Positions 26,884 to 35,719 of a stretch of DNA of 64,000 nt are shown one piece after another. Numbering within the stretch: position 1 is the first letter of the stretch; the number at the start of each line of letters is the position of its first letter. Made by a program: the position numbers and the translations under genes. The notes under the pieces were generated by a model. That model made no database searches and had not been told where the DNA came from. It saw only the letters and a program-made list of their open reading frames with translations. Origin of the DNA: Streptomyces sp. AA1529 (lineage in GTDB: Bacteria; Actinomycetota; Actinomycetes; Streptomycetales; Streptomycetaceae); contig NZ_ALAP01000019.1 in assembly GCF_000280905.1 (NCBI RefSeq), forward strand, positions 62,001-126,000, in the 5' to 3' direction.

Positions 26884-26916
26884 GGAGGCGAAGAGGCGAA
26901 GAGGCGAAGAGGCGGG
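26884..26916. repeat. four tandem 8-bp units (GAGGCGAA)
   Basis: GAGGCGAA is repeated three times, followed by GAGGCGGG, between the ABC ATPase gene and tRNA-Gly copy 2. It is non-coding and lies about 105-135 bp upstream of the ATPase start. It could alter promoter spacing if it expands or contracts. Confidence 0.8.
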
Positions 26917-26938
26917 GAATCGCGTGCACCGGGAAATA

Positions 26939-26976
26939 CGAGGAACGGCCCCGGTCCAGGGACCGGGGCCGTTCCT
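26939..26976 (-). terminator. hairpin downstream of tRNA-Gly copy 2
   Basis: GAGGAACGGCCCCGGTC pairs exactly with GACCGGGGCCGTTCCTC across a 4-nt loop. It lies about 10 nt past the tRNA 3' end. The arms share the GGCCCCGGTC core with the terminator of tRNA-Gly copy 1, suggesting the tRNA and its terminator were duplicated together. Confidence 0.75.
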
Positions 26977-26986
26977 CTCCGAAGTG

Positions 26987-27059
26987 AGCGGACGACGAGG
27001 CTCGAACTCGCGACCTCAACCTTGGCAAGGTTGCGCTCTACCAACTGAGCTACGTCCGC
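26987..27059 (-). tRNA. tRNA-Gly (anticodon GCC), copy 2
   Basis: The 73 nt are identical to the copy at 22458-22530, with the same GCGGACG acceptor stem, TTGCCAA anticodon loop and U discriminator. It is separated by about 80 nt from the tRNA-Gly(UCC) upstream and is probably co-transcribed with it. Confidence 0.97.
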
Positions 27060-27138
27060 ATTGCCCCCACCCGGCTTTCACCGAGTGGTGCGACCAATAC
27101 TCTACCTGATCGTTTCCGACCGAAGGTCCGTACTGGAG

Positions 27139-27210
27139 AGCGGGTGACAGGAATCGCACACTGCGCCTCCCTCTTGGAAAGAGGGCGCTCTACTACTGAG
27201 CTACACCCGC
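27139..27210 (-). tRNA. tRNA-Gly (anticodon UCC)
   Basis: The 72-nt cloverleaf has acceptor GCGGGTG/CACCCGC with discriminator U, D-arm GCTC...GAGC, and anticodon stem CCCTC/GAGGG with loop TTTCCAA giving UCC. The T-arm reads AGTGTGCGATTCCTGT. CCA is not encoded. It is the first tRNA of a two-tRNA glycine unit on the minus strand. Confidence 0.93.
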
Positions 27211-27455
27211 ACGCTTGCTTGAGGTCTTCCCTCGGGGGGCTTCCCTCGCGGCGTGCCTTGACTCTAGCCGATCACCCGGGGTCCCTGGCAAGTCGAGCCC
27301 CGAACCGGCCCGTTCCGGCCCGTCACGCCCATGGCGGACACTCCGGACCGCCTCCCCGCTCCTCGGGTGATCGGTGGCGCGGGCAGGGGCGCCGCGGGGT
27401 GCCGCCGGGCGGGGGAGGGCCGGTGCGAGCGGAGCGGTCGGGGCGGGTCGACGGC

Positions 27456-27773
27456 TCAGCTCGCGGCGCGGAACGCCTCGTAGACCTTCTTCGGGATGCG
27501 CCCGCGCGCGGGGACGTCGAACCCGTTGGACTCCGCCCAGGCCCGCACGGCGCGCGGGTCGGGGTCGATCGACGTCCGGCGGTAGGTCTTGCCGGACCGC
27601 GCCCGCTTGCGGCCGGCCTCCACGAAGGGGGCCAGCTCGGTGCGCAGCTGCTTCGCGTTCTCGGCGTTGAGATCGATCTCGTACGTCTTGCCGTCGAGGC
27701 CGAAGGAGACCGTCTCCGCGGCTTCTCCGCCGTCGATGTCGTCGGAGAGCATGACCACTACGCGCTGTGCCAC
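27456..27773 (-). CDS. Lsr2-family nucleoid-associated protein (second Lsr2 paralogue type)
   Basis: The protein is 105 residues starting MAQRVVVMLSDDIDGG. The N-terminal beta-hairpin dimerisation domain (residues 1-60) includes 'ETVSFGLDGKTYEIDLNAENAKQLRTELAPFVEAGRK'. The C-terminal DNA-binding helix pair has 'RAWAESNGFDVPARGRIPKKVYEAF', containing the RGR AT-hook-like motif. Lsr2 proteins bridge AT-rich DNA and silence acquired genes. From memory, the copy beside purS in S. coelicolor is the lsrL paralogue, not lsr2 itself. The upstream region contains AT-rich runs that could be autoregulatory. Confidence 0.93.
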   Translation of the reverse strand: MAQRVVVMLSDDIDGGEAAETVSFGLDGKTYEIDLNAENAKQLRTELAPFVEAGRKRARSGKTYRRTSIDPDPRAVRAWAESNGFDVPARGRIPKKVYEAFRAAS

Positions 27774-28121
27774 GGGATATCGGTCCTTCCTGCAGGATCA
27801 CGAAAGGGGATCACCCGGCATTGCGGCTTCCTCGGCAAGCCCCCCGCCGATCGGCGGGTACGCAGGGCGAACCCGAGTAGGAGACGGGTTCATATTGAAC
27901 TGTGTGCGACGCTTCGGCACCGGAGTGCAAAGGGCGCACAAAGATTGCGGCCCACGGAATTAGTTCCGCTTCCGGCCGCAATCGGGACCCTACTTTTTTC
28001 CCGCCGTTTTTCCCAGTGCTTCGCGAAGTCCCGGTGCGGCAGCCCAGCATATCAACGCGCGTAGATTCTGGCGCCGGGTACGCTGGCCAGCGCAGCGCCC
28101 CGCTAAGCACTAGGAGTACCT
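27774..28121. other. divergent control region between the lsr2-like gene and purS
   Basis: These 348 gene-free bases separate two divergent genes. The part 27880-28020 is clearly less GC-rich and includes the T-run stretches ACTTTTTTCCC and GTTTTTCCC, plausible Lsr2-type binding sites. Near purS, TACGCT (28079-28084) is a weak -10 candidate and TAGGAGT precedes the GTG. No riboswitch-like structure was recognised. Confidence 0.5.
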
Positions 28122-28451
28122 GTGGCTCGCGTCGTCGTCGACGTCATGCTGAAGCCGGAGATCCTCGACCCCCAGGGACAGGCGGTGCAGCGCGCACTGC
28201 CCCGGCTGGGTTTCGAGGGCATCTCCGATGTCCGCCAGGGCAAGCGCTTCGAACTCGAAGTGGAGGGCCCCGTCGACGCGGCCGCCCTCGCCCGCATACA
28301 CGAACTCGCCGAGACGTTTCTCGCCAACACCGTGATCGAGGACTTCACCGTCCGCGTCCAGGACGCGGACGGCAGCGAGCGCCCGGCCGGTGACGGGGAC
28401 CCGCACGGCGGGAACCCCGGAAACGCGACCTCCGAAGGAGCAGTGGCGTGA
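28122..28451 (+). CDS. purS: phosphoribosylformylglycinamidine synthase, PurS subunit
   Basis: The protein is 109 residues from GTG 28122 with TAGGAGT upstream. The first 80 residues are the PurS fold ('[48 protein letters not shown]...[18 protein letters not shown]'). A 28-residue Gly/Ser-rich extension follows, beyond the usual 80-85 residues. PurS bridges PurQ and PurL and stabilises ammonia transfer in FGAM synthase. It overlaps purQ by GTGA (28448-28451), and the three genes form one operon. Confidence 0.96.
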   Translation: MARVVVDVMLKPEILDPQGQAVQRALPRLGFEGISDVRQGKRFELEVEGPVDAAALARIHELAETFLANTVIEDFTVRVQDADGSERPAGDGDPHGGNPGNATSEGAVA

Positions 28452-29131
28452 CCACCCGTATCGGCGTCGTCACTTTCCCGGGCTCCCTCGACGACAGCGA
28501 CGCGCGCCGCGCCGTGCGTATCGCCGGCGCGGAACCCGTCGCCCTCTGGCACCGCGACGGGGACCTGCGCCGGCAGCAGGTGGACGCGGTCGTGCTGCCG
28601 GGCGGATTCTCCTACGGCGACTATCTGCGGTGCGGCGCAATTGCCCGCTTCTCCCCCATCATGGAGGCGGTTGTCGAACAGGCGAAGGCCGGAATGCCGG
28701 TACTCGGCATCTGCAACGGTTTCCAGGTCCTGTGCGAAACCCATCTCCTCCCGGGTGCGCTGACGCGCAATGATCATCTGCACTTCGTCTGCCGGGACCA
28801 GCGGCTCCGCGTCGAGAACGCGGGGACCGTGTGGACCGCGGACTACGCCGACGGCCAGGAGATCGTCGTTCCGCTGAAGAACGGCGAGGGCGGTTACGTC
28901 GCCGACGAGCGCACCCTGGACGAGCTGGAGGGCGAGGGCCGGGTCGTCGTCCGCTACCTCGGCGGCAACCCCAACGGTTCGCGCCGGGACATCGCCGGAA
29001 TCACCAACGGGGCCGGGAACGTGGTCGGCCTCATGCCGCATCCGGAGCACGCCGTCGAGGCCCTCACCGGGCCGACGACCGACGGGCTCGGATTCTTCAC
29101 CTCGGCCCTGAAGAAGCTGGTCGCCTCATGA
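28448..29131 (+). CDS. purQ: phosphoribosylformylglycinamidine synthase, glutaminase subunit
   Basis: The protein is 227 residues. It is a class I glutamine amidotransferase that releases ammonia for PurL. Nucleophile C89 sits in '[11 protein letters not shown]', and the catalytic His/Glu pair is in '[10 protein letters not shown]' near the end. Other motifs are '[15 protein letters not shown]' and '[19 protein letters not shown]'. It starts with GTG in the overlap with purS and ends in an ATGA overlap with purL, so the operon is tightly coupled. Confidence 0.97.
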   Translation: MTTRIGVVTFPGSLDDSDARRAVRIAGAEPVALWHRDGDLRRQQVDAVVLPGGFSYGDYLRCGAIARFSPIMEAVVEQAKAGMPVLGICNGFQVLCETHLLPGALTRNDHLHFVCRDQRLRVENAGTVWTADYADGQEIVVPLKNGEGGYVADERTLDELEGEGRVVVRYLGGNPNGSRRDIAGITNGAGNVVGLMPHPEHAVEALTGPTTDGLGFFTSALKKLVAS

Positions 29132-31398
29132 GCTCCCACCCCCTCGACACCGTCAAGCACGCCGAACACACCCCCGACACCGCGCTCCCGTGGGCGGAAC
29201 TCGGCCTCAAGCAGGACGAGTACGACCGCGTCCGGGAGATCCTCGGCCGCCGTCCCACCGGTGCCGAGCTGGCCATGTACTCCGTGATGTGGTCCGAGCA
29301 CTGCTCCTACAAGAGCAGCAAGGTGCATCTGCGGCAGTTCGGCGAGAAGGCCCCGACCGAGGGCCCGGGCGCCGAGGCGATGCTCGTCGGCATCGGCGAG
29401 CAGGCCGGTGTGGTGGACGTCGGCCAGGGCTACGCGGTCACCTTCAAGGTCGAGTCGCACAACCACCCCTCGTACGTCGAGCCGTACCAGGGCGCGGCCA
29501 CCGGCATCGGCGGCATCGTCCGCGACATCATCGCCATGGGCGCCCGCCCGGTCGCGGTGATGGACCCGCTGCGGTTCGGTGCCGCCGAGCACCCCGACAC
29601 CAAGCGGGTGCTGCCGGGGGTCGTCGCCGGGATCGGCGGCTACGGCAACTGCCTCGGCCTGCCCAACATCGGCGGCGAGGTCGTCTTCGACCCCTGCTAC
29701 CAGGGGAACCCGCTGGTCAACGCCTTGTGCGTGGGGGTGATGAAGCACGAGGACATCCACCTGGCCAAGGCCGCCGGCACCGGCAACAAAGTCGTCCTCT
29801 ACGGCGCGCGGACCGGCGGCGACGGCATCGGCGGCGCCTCCATCCTCGCCTCCGAGACCTTCGACGCGGAGAAGCCCAGCAAGCGCCCCGCCGTGCAGGT
29901 CGGCGACCCCTTCCAGGAGAAGCTGCTCATCGAGTGCACCCTGGAGGCGTTCCACGCCGACCTGGTCGTCGGCATCCAGGACCTGGGCGCGGCGGGGCTC
30001 TCCTGCGCCACCAGCGAGCTGGCCTCCAACGGCTCCGGCGGTATGCAGGTGGAGCTCGACACCGTGCCGCTGCGCGACTCCTCGCTCTCCCCCGAGGAGA
30101 TCCTGATGTCGGAGTCCCAGGAGAGGATGTGCGCGGTCGTCGAGCCCGAGAAGGTCGACCGCTTCCTGGAGATCTGCGAGAAGTGGGAGGTCACCGCGAC
30201 CGTCGTGGGCGAGGTGACCGACGGCGACCGGCTGGAGATCTTCTGGCACGGCGAGAAGATCGTCGATGTCGACCCGCGCACGGTCGCGCACGAGGGCCCC
30301 GTCTACGAGCGCCCCTACGCACGCCCCGAGTGGCAGGACACGCTGCAGGCCGACGACCCGGCCGGGCTGCCCCGGCCGGCGGACGGCGCGGAGCTGCGGG
30401 CCGCCGCGCTCGCCCTGGTCGGCTCCCCGAACCAGGCCGCGAAGTCCTGGATCACCGACCAGTACGACCGCTACGTCCTCGGCGACACCGTGCTGGCGCA
30501 GCCCGAGGACAGCGGCATGATCCGGATCGACGCGGAGACGGGTCTGGGCGTCGCCGTCGCCACCGACGGCAACGGCCGGTACGCCAAGCTCGACCCCTAC
30601 GAGGGCGCGCGGCTGGCGCTCGCCGAGTCGTACCGCAACGTCGCCGCCACCGGCGCCCGCCCGCTGGCGGTCACCGACTGCCTCAACTTCGGCTCCCCCG
30701 AGGACCCGGCCGCGATGTGGCAGTTCGCCGAGGCCTGCCGCGGGCTCGCCGACGCCTGCCGGGAGCTGGGCACCCCGGTCACCGGCGGCAACGTCTCGCT
30801 GTACAACCAGACCGGCGAGGCCGCCATCCACCCGACGCCGGTGGTCGGCGTGCTGGGCGTCATCGACGACGTCGCCCGGCGCACCCCGATGGCGTTCCGC
30901 GACGAGGGTCACCTGGTCTACCTGCTCGGCGACACGCACGAGGAGTTCGGCGGTTCGGCCTGGTCCCAGGTCGCGCACGGCCATCTGGGCGGCCGCCCGC
31001 CGCGGGCGGACCTGGAGCGGGAGCGGCTGCTGGCGGAGATCCTGATCTCCGCGTCCCGCGACGGCATGGTTGACGCGGCGCACGACGTCTCGGACGGCGG
31101 CGTCGTCCAGGCCCTGGCCGAGTCCTGCCTCAAGGGCGGCAAGGGTGCGCGGATCGTCGTCCCGGACGGGCTCGACCCCTTCGTCTTCCTCTTCTCGGAG
31201 TCGCAGGGCCGGGCGCTGGTGGCCGTGCCGCGCAGCGAGGAGGTCCGGTTCACCGACATGTGCGCGGCGCGCGGGCTGCCCGCCGCCCGCATCGGCGTGG
31301 TGGACGGGGAGGCGCTGGAGGTCCAGGGCCAGTTCTCGCTGCCGCTGGCGGAACTGCGGCGGCACCACGAGGCCACGATCCCGGAGCTGTTCGGCTGA
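29128..31398 (+). CDS. purL: phosphoribosylformylglycinamidine synthase, synthetase subunit
   Basis: The protein is 756 residues, the small Bacillus-type PurL that needs PurS and PurQ. Motifs in order: '[16 protein letters not shown]', '[31 protein letters not shown]', '[22 protein letters not shown]', '[15 protein letters not shown]', 'MSESQERM' and, in the second half, '[12 protein letters not shown]' and '[15 protein letters not shown]'. It makes FGAM from FGAR with ATP and ammonia. Its stop is followed directly by 21-bp tandem repeats and a hairpin. Confidence 0.97.
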   Translation: MSSHPLDTVKHAEHTPDTALPWAELGLKQDEYDRVREILGRRPTGAELAMYSVMWSEHCSYKSSKVHLRQFGEKAPTEGPGAEAMLVGIGEQAGVVDVGQGYAVTFKVESHNHPSYVEPYQGAATGIGGIVRDIIAMGARPVAVMDPLRFGAAEHPDTKRVLPGVVAGIGGYGNCLGLPNIGGEVVFDPCYQGNPLVNALCVGVMKHEDIHLAKAAGTGNKVVLYGARTGGDGIGGASILASETFDAEKPSKRPAVQVGDPFQEKLLIECTLEAFHADLVVGIQDLGAAGLSCATSELASNGSGGMQVELDTVPLRDSSLSPEEILMSESQERMCAVVEPEKVDRFLEICEKWEVTATVVGEVTDGDRLEIFWHGEKIVDVDPRTVAHEGPVYERPYARPEWQDTLQADDPAGLPRPADGAELRAAALALVGSPNQAAKSWITDQYDRYVLGDTVLAQPEDSGMIRIDAETGLGVAVATDGNGRYAKLDPYEGARLALAESYRNVAATGARPLAVTDCLNFGSPEDPAAMWQFAEACRGLADACRELGTPVTGGNVSLYNQTGEAAIHPTPVVGVLGVIDDVARRTPMAFRDEGHLVYLLGDTHEEFGGSAWSQVAHGHLGGRPPRADLERERLLAEILISASRDGMVDAAHDVSDGGVVQALAESCLKGGKGARIVVPDGLDPFVFLFSESQGRALVAVPRSEEVRFTDMCAARGLPAARIGVVDGEALEVQGQFSLPLAELRRHHEATIPELFG

Positions 31399-31400
31399 CC

Positions 31401-31450
31401 GGTCCCGCACCCGGACCGACGGGTCCCGCACCCGGACCGACGGGTCCGGG
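31401..31450 (+). repeat. two 21-bp tandem repeats plus hairpin after purL
   Basis: Two identical 21-bp units start at 31401 and 31422 (GGTCCCGCACCCGGACCGAC followed by G), and a third begins with GGTCCGGG. CCCGGACC (31431-31438) pairs with GGTCCGGG (31443-31450) over a 4-nt loop. The array may act as a terminator-like end to the purSQL transcript. Confidence 0.65.
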
Positions 31451-31545
31451 ACCCGCTGCGGCCGGTCCCGGACCCGACCCGCGCCCTCCCGCCCGTCCGC
31501 AGGGCGGGAGGGCGCGGCAGCGCGCGGCCCGCTAATCTCACGCGT

Positions 31546-32373
31546 ATGCCGCCCGCCCGACGCACCACCCCGAACGGAAGAGACCGGCGCACCTACGACC
31601 CGACCCGCGTCCGCACGGCGCTCATCCACCAGGTCGAGTCCGTGGCCGACGCCGCGCACCGCCTCGCACCGGACCAGCACGCCCTCCCCTCCGGGCTGCC
31701 CGGCTGGGATGTGCACCACCTGCTCGTCCACATCGCCCGGCAGATCGACTCGGTGCCCCGCCTGCTGGGCAGGCCGGGGACGGAGGTCTCCGGCCAGGCC
31801 CCGCAGGTCACCCTGTCCCGGTGGGCTCTCGCGGCGGCGACCCGCGCCGAGGTGCTGGACGAGGAGACCCGGGCGGAGGCGGCGGCCTCGCCCGACGGCC
31901 CGCAGCGCATCGACCGGGCCGTCGCCGATCTGGAGCCGGTCCTGGAGTCCTGCGTGCGCGAGGACCTGCTGGTCCCGCACGCCTTCGGCACGATGCGGAT
32001 GCTCGACTACACCGTGACCCGGCTGGTGGAGCTGGTGGTGCACAGCGACGACCTGGCCCGGGCCACCGGGCTGCGGATCGCGCTGGACCGGCAGGCGACG
32101 GCGGCCGCGGTCCGGCTGCTCGCGGACGCGCTGGCGGCCAAGGCGCCGGGCGCCTCGGTGGAGGTGCGGATCCCGCCGTTCGCCGTCGTCCAGGCCGTCG
32201 AGGGCCCCCGGCACACCCGTGGCACCCCGCCGAACGTCGTCGAGACGGATCCGCTGACCTGGCTCCGGCTGGCCACCGGCCGGGTCGCCTGGGCCGAGGC
32301 GCTGGCCGGCCCGCAGCTGACCGCGAGCGGTGCGCGCGCCGATCTGGCGCCGGTGCTGCCGGTACTGGGCTGA
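31546..32373 (+). CDS. maleylpyruvate isomerase / sterol-carrier family mycothiol-dependent protein
   Basis: The protein is 275 residues. Residues 25-150 match the MDMPI N-terminal (DinB-like) domain: 'VESVADAAHRLAPDQHALPSGLPGWDVHHLLVHIARQIDSVPRLL' with the metal-type histidines, and 'MLDYTVTRLVELVVHSDDLARATG'. The C-terminal 90 residues resemble the sterol-carrier-like domain. Such proteins use mycothiol, the actinobacterial thiol. TAATCT (31533-31538) ends 7 nt before the ATG, suggesting a leaderless transcript. I recall a gene of this kind between purL and purF in S. coelicolor as well. The substrate is unknown. Confidence 0.85.
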   Translation: MPPARRTTPNGRDRRTYDPTRVRTALIHQVESVADAAHRLAPDQHALPSGLPGWDVHHLLVHIARQIDSVPRLLGRPGTEVSGQAPQVTLSRWALAAATRAEVLDEETRAEAAASPDGPQRIDRAVADLEPVLESCVREDLLVPHAFGTMRMLDYTVTRLVELVVHSDDLARATGLRIALDRQATAAAVRLLADALAAKAPGASVEVRIPPFAVVQAVEGPRHTRGTPPNVVETDPLTWLRLATGRVAWAEALAGPQLTASGARADLAPVLPVLG

Positions 32374-32414
32374 AGGTCACAGGTCCCGGGTTCGGCGCAG
32401 CGGGCGGCTGGCCG

Positions 32415-32429
32415 TAGACTCGAAGCGTG
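32415..32429 (+). promoter_or_regulatory. leaderless promoter of purF (TAGACT, 6 nt, GTG)
   Basis: TAGACT (32415-32420), CGAAGC, then GTG 32427 opening the purF frame. A possible -35, TTCGGC (32391-32396), lies 18 bp upstream. No ribosome binding site is present. Confidence 0.65.
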
Positions 32430-33977
32430 CCACGTGGTGACGGAAAGCTCAGCCACGACCTCCTCCCCGGTGAGAAGGGCCCTCAGGACGCATGCGGCGT
32501 CTTCGGGGTCTGGGCGCCGGGGGAAGAGGTCGCGAAGCTCACGTATTTCGGCCTGTACGCCCTGCAACACCGCGGTCAGGAGTCCGCGGGCATCGCAGTG
32601 AGCAACGGTTCCCAGATCCTGGTGTTCAAGGACATGGGCCTGGTCTCACAGGTCTTCGACGAAACCTCCCTCGGATCCCTGCGCGGCCACATCGCCGTGG
32701 GTCACGCGCGCTACTCGACAACCGGCGCCTCGGTCTGGGAAAACGCCCAGCCCACGTTCCGGGCCACCGCCCACGGCTCGATAGCTCTGGGCCACAACGG
32801 CAATCTGGTCAACACGGCGCGGCTGGCGGAGCTGGTCGCCGAGCAGGCCGATCTGCCGGGCGGCCGGGCCACCCAGGTGGCGGCCACCAACGACACCGAC
32901 CTGGTCACCGCGCTGCTCGCGGGCCAGACCGACGAGGACGGCAAGCCGCTCACCGTCGAGGAGGCGGCGCCGCAGGTGCTGCCGCAGGTCAGAGGCGCGT
33001 TCTCGATGGTCTTCATGGACGAGGACACGCTCTACGCGGCCCGGGACCCGCAGGGCATCCGGCCGCTGGTGCTCGGCCGCCTGGAGCGCGGCTGGGTGGT
33101 GGCCAGCGAGACCTCGGCGCTGGACATCGTCGGCGCCAGCTTCATCCGGGAGATCGAGCCGGGCGAACTGGTCGCCATCGACGAGGACGGACTGCGCACC
33201 CAGCGGTTCGCCGAAGCAAAGCCAAAGGGCTGTGTCTTCGAGTACGTCTACCTGGCCCGCCCGGACACCGACATCGCGGGCCGGAACGTGTACCTCTCCC
33301 GGGTGGAGATGGGCCGCAAGCTCGCCGGCGAGGCCCCGGCCGACGCCGACCTGGTGATAGCAACCCCGGAGTCCGGCACCCCCGCCGCGATCGGCTACGC
33401 GGAGGCCAGCGGCATCCCCTACGGCTCCGGCCTGGTCAAGAACAGCTACGTGGGCCGTACCTTCATCCAGCCCTCGCAGACCATTCGCCAGCTCGGTATC
33501 CGCCTCAAGCTCAACCCGCTCCGGGAGGTCATCCGGGGCAAGCGGCTGGTCGTCGTGGACGACTCGATCGTCCGCGGCAACACGCAGCGCGCCCTGGTGC
33601 GGATGCTGCGCGAGGCCGGGGCGACCGAGGTGCACGTGCGGATCTCCTCGCCGCCGATCAAGTGGCCGTGCTTCTTCGGCATCGACTTCGCCACCCGCGC
33701 CGAACTGATCGCCAACGGGCTGTCGACCGACGAGATCGGCAAGTCGCTGGGGGCCGACTCGCTCTCCTACATCTCCACCGACGGGATGATCGAGGCCACG
33801 ACGATCCCCAAGGACCAGCTGTGCCGGGCCTGCTTCGACGGGGAGTACCCGATGGAGCTGCCCGACCCCGGACTGCTGGGCAAGCACCTGCTCGAAGCCG
33901 AGGCGGGCTCCGACGTCGACGGCGTCGACACCCTCGCCTCGGGTGTGGGTGCCGCGGACGCGCTGAAGCGCCCCTAG
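32427..33977 (+). CDS. purF: amidophosphoribosyltransferase
   Basis: PurF makes phosphoribosylamine from PRPP and glutamine, the committed step. The protein is 516 residues. It has a propeptide of 22 residues, then the N-terminal nucleophile C23 in 'QDACGVFGVWAPGEE'. The glutaminase domain contains 'YALQHRGQESAGIAVSN' and 'VGHARYSTTG'. The PRPP site is 'RLVVVDDSIVRGNTQRALVRMLREAGA'. Cysteines for an Fe-S cluster are visible ('GCVFEYVYLARPD' and 'CRACFDGEYP'), as in the B. subtilis type. Transcription appears leaderless. Confidence 0.97.
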   Translation: MPRGDGKLSHDLLPGEKGPQDACGVFGVWAPGEEVAKLTYFGLYALQHRGQESAGIAVSNGSQILVFKDMGLVSQVFDETSLGSLRGHIAVGHARYSTTGASVWENAQPTFRATAHGSIALGHNGNLVNTARLAELVAEQADLPGGRATQVAATNDTDLVTALLAGQTDEDGKPLTVEEAAPQVLPQVRGAFSMVFMDEDTLYAARDPQGIRPLVLGRLERGWVVASETSALDIVGASFIREIEPGELVAIDEDGLRTQRFAEAKPKGCVFEYVYLARPDTDIAGRNVYLSRVEMGRKLAGEAPADADLVIATPESGTPAAIGYAEASGIPYGSGLVKNSYVGRTFIQPSQTIRQLGIRLKLNPLREVIRGKRLVVVDDSIVRGNTQRALVRMLREAGATEVHVRISSPPIKWPCFFGIDFATRAELIANGLSTDEIGKSLGADSLSYISTDGMIEATTIPKDQLCRACFDGEYPMELPDPGLLGKHLLEAEAGSDVDGVDTLASGVGAADALKRP

Positions 33978-34153
33978 CCCTGCGCGCCGTCCCCGCCCGC
34001 ACCGTGCCCGCCTCGCCCGGCCGCGTCCCGCCGTCCGCTGCCCGCAGCGCCGCGGGGTGCGGGCGCGGCGGGGCACCGCGCCCGCGGCGCGGCGGTCCGC
34101 CGACGGCGCCGGTCCCGCTCCCCCTTCCGCACCCACACACGAGAGACGTACCG

Positions 34154-35221
34154 ATGACACACAGCGAAGGCGTCAGCTATGCCGCCGCCGGCGTCGACAT
34201 CGAGGCCGGCGACCGTGCCGTGACGCTCATGAAGGAGTGGGTCGCCAAGACCCGGCGCCCCGAGTCGATCGGTGCGCTCGGCGGCTTCGCGGGCCTCTTC
34301 GACGCCTCCCGGCTCAAGGGCTACACGCGCCCGCTGCTCGCCTCGGCCACCGACGGGGTCGGCACCAAGGTCGCCATCGCGCAGCGCATGGACGTGCACG
34401 ACACGATCGGCCACGACCTGGTGGCGATGGTCGTGGACGACCTGGTCGTCTGCGGTGCCGAGCCGCTGTTCATGACGGACTACATCTGCGTGGGCAAGGT
34501 CGTTCCCGAGCGGGTGGCGCACCTCGTCAAGGGGATCGCCGAGGGCTGCGTGCTGGCGGGCTGCTCGCTGGTGGGCGGCGAGACGGCGGAGCACCCGGGG
34601 CTGCTGGGACCGGACGAGTACGACGTGGCGGGTGCGGGCACCGGCGTGGTGGAGGCCGACGCGCTGCTGGGGCCCGATCGCATCCGTACGGGGGACGTGG
34701 TGGTCGCCATGGCCTCCTCCGGGCTTCACTCGAACGGGTACTCGCTGGTGCGGCACGTGGTCTTCGACCGCGCCGGATGGGAGCTGGACCGACAGGTGCC
34801 GGAGTTCGGCCGGACCCTGGGCGAGGAGCTGCTGGAGCCGACGAAGATCTATTCGCTGGACTGCCTGGAGCTGACCCGGACCACCGAGGTGCACGCGTTC
34901 TCGCACATCACCGGGGGCGGACTGGCCAGCAACCTGGCGCGGGTCGTGCCCGAGGGGCTGCACGCCTCCGTGGACCGCTCGACCTGGACCCCCGGCGCGG
35001 TGTTCGACGTGGTCGCCGGAGCCGGCGGGGTGGCGCGGGCGGAACTGGAGAAGACCCTGAACATGGGCGTCGGCATGGTCGCCGTCGTGCCCGGCGCTTC
35101 GGTGGACAGCACCCTGGCGACGCTGGCCGACCGGGGCGTGGACGCCTGGGTGGCGGGAGAGATCACCGAACGCGGGGACCGCACGGAAGCGGTCACCCTC
35201 ACGGGTGACTATGCGCGCTGA
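34154..35221 (+). CDS. purM: phosphoribosylformylglycinamidine cyclo-ligase (AIR synthetase)
   Basis: The protein is 355 residues from ATG 34154, with GAGAGACG upstream as a weak ribosome binding site. Motifs: 'YAAAGVDIEAGDRAVTLMK', 'LGGFAGLFDAS', 'LASATDGVGTKVAIAQ', 'DTIGHDLVAMVVDDLVVCGAEPLFMTDYI', 'CSLVGGETAEHPG' and 'HITGGGLASNLARVVP'. It closes FGAM to AIR with ATP. It follows purF after 176 bases of GC-rich non-coding sequence, so co-transcription with purF is possible. Confidence 0.97.
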   Translation: MTHSEGVSYAAAGVDIEAGDRAVTLMKEWVAKTRRPESIGALGGFAGLFDASRLKGYTRPLLASATDGVGTKVAIAQRMDVHDTIGHDLVAMVVDDLVVCGAEPLFMTDYICVGKVVPERVAHLVKGIAEGCVLAGCSLVGGETAEHPGLLGPDEYDVAGAGTGVVEADALLGPDRIRTGDVVVAMASSGLHSNGYSLVRHVVFDRAGWELDRQVPEFGRTLGEELLEPTKIYSLDCLELTRTTEVHAFSHITGGGLASNLARVVPEGLHASVDRSTWTPGAVFDVVAGAGGVARAELEKTLNMGVGMVAVVPGASVDSTLATLADRGVDAWVAGEITERGDRTEAVTLTGDYAR

Positions 35222-35374
35222 GCGCTCTCCGGCAGGCACGGTGTGGCCTCCGGCGTCGGCCGCGGCAGCCTCGCCGGGGCCCCGCGGGGGGTACGGCGGT
35301 GCCGTGTCACCGGGCGGCAGCGCACGCCAGAACCCGGCCCGGCGGTTGCCGGACCGGGTCAGTACGGGCGAACG

Positions 35375-35635
35375 TCAGGCGCCGCGGCGCTTCGACCGGG
35401 GGTCCGACGACCCGGGCGCACCCGCGTCGTCGGCCTCCTCTTCGTCGTACAGATCCACGTACTGTGCGTACGGGTCGTCCTGCTCATCGTCCTCGAAGCG
35501 TTCGCCGTTCGGCGACTCGTTCGATGTCGATGCGCCCAGCTCCTCGGCCAGGCGCGATAGGTCTGTCCCGCCAGTGTTGTACTTCAGCTGGCGGGCGACC
35601 TTCGTCTGCTTGGCCTTGGCCCGGCCGCGCCCCAT
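35375..35635 (-). CDS. DUF3073 family small protein
   Basis: The protein is 86 residues. The family-defining start MGRGRAKAKQTKVARQLKY is present, followed by 'NTGGTDLSRLAEELG', an acidic middle (EDDEQDDPYAQYVDLYDEEEADD) and a basic end. DUF3073 proteins are found throughout actinobacteria, often next to purM. The function is unknown; the basic head and acidic tail suggest nucleic-acid or ribosome contact, which is inference. It is convergent with purM. Confidence 0.93.
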   Translation of the reverse strand: MGRGRAKAKQTKVARQLKYNTGGTDLSRLAEELGASTSNESPNGERFEDDEQDDPYAQYVDLYDEEEADDAGAPGSSDPRSKRRGA

Positions 35636-35705
35636 GGCTCGACCCCCTCAACGACGGGGCTCGACGGCCCCAGAGTCTTGACACGCGTTCATGTTTCATA
35701 GCGGC

Positions 35706-35719
35706 CTCTCGAGCGAGAG
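35706..35719. promoter_or_regulatory. inverted repeat upstream of the DUF3073 gene
   Basis: CTCTCGAGCGAGAG has 6-bp arms around 2 bases. It lies about 70 bp upstream of the DUF3073 start, in the promoter-proximal part of the gap to vdh. It is a possible operator, but no binding protein can be named. Confidence 0.35.

Noticed and set aside
28954..32214. A 1086-codon open frame on the minus strand
   Set aside because: It runs opposite purQ, purL and the mycothiol-family gene, has no family motifs, and mirrors their codon bias.
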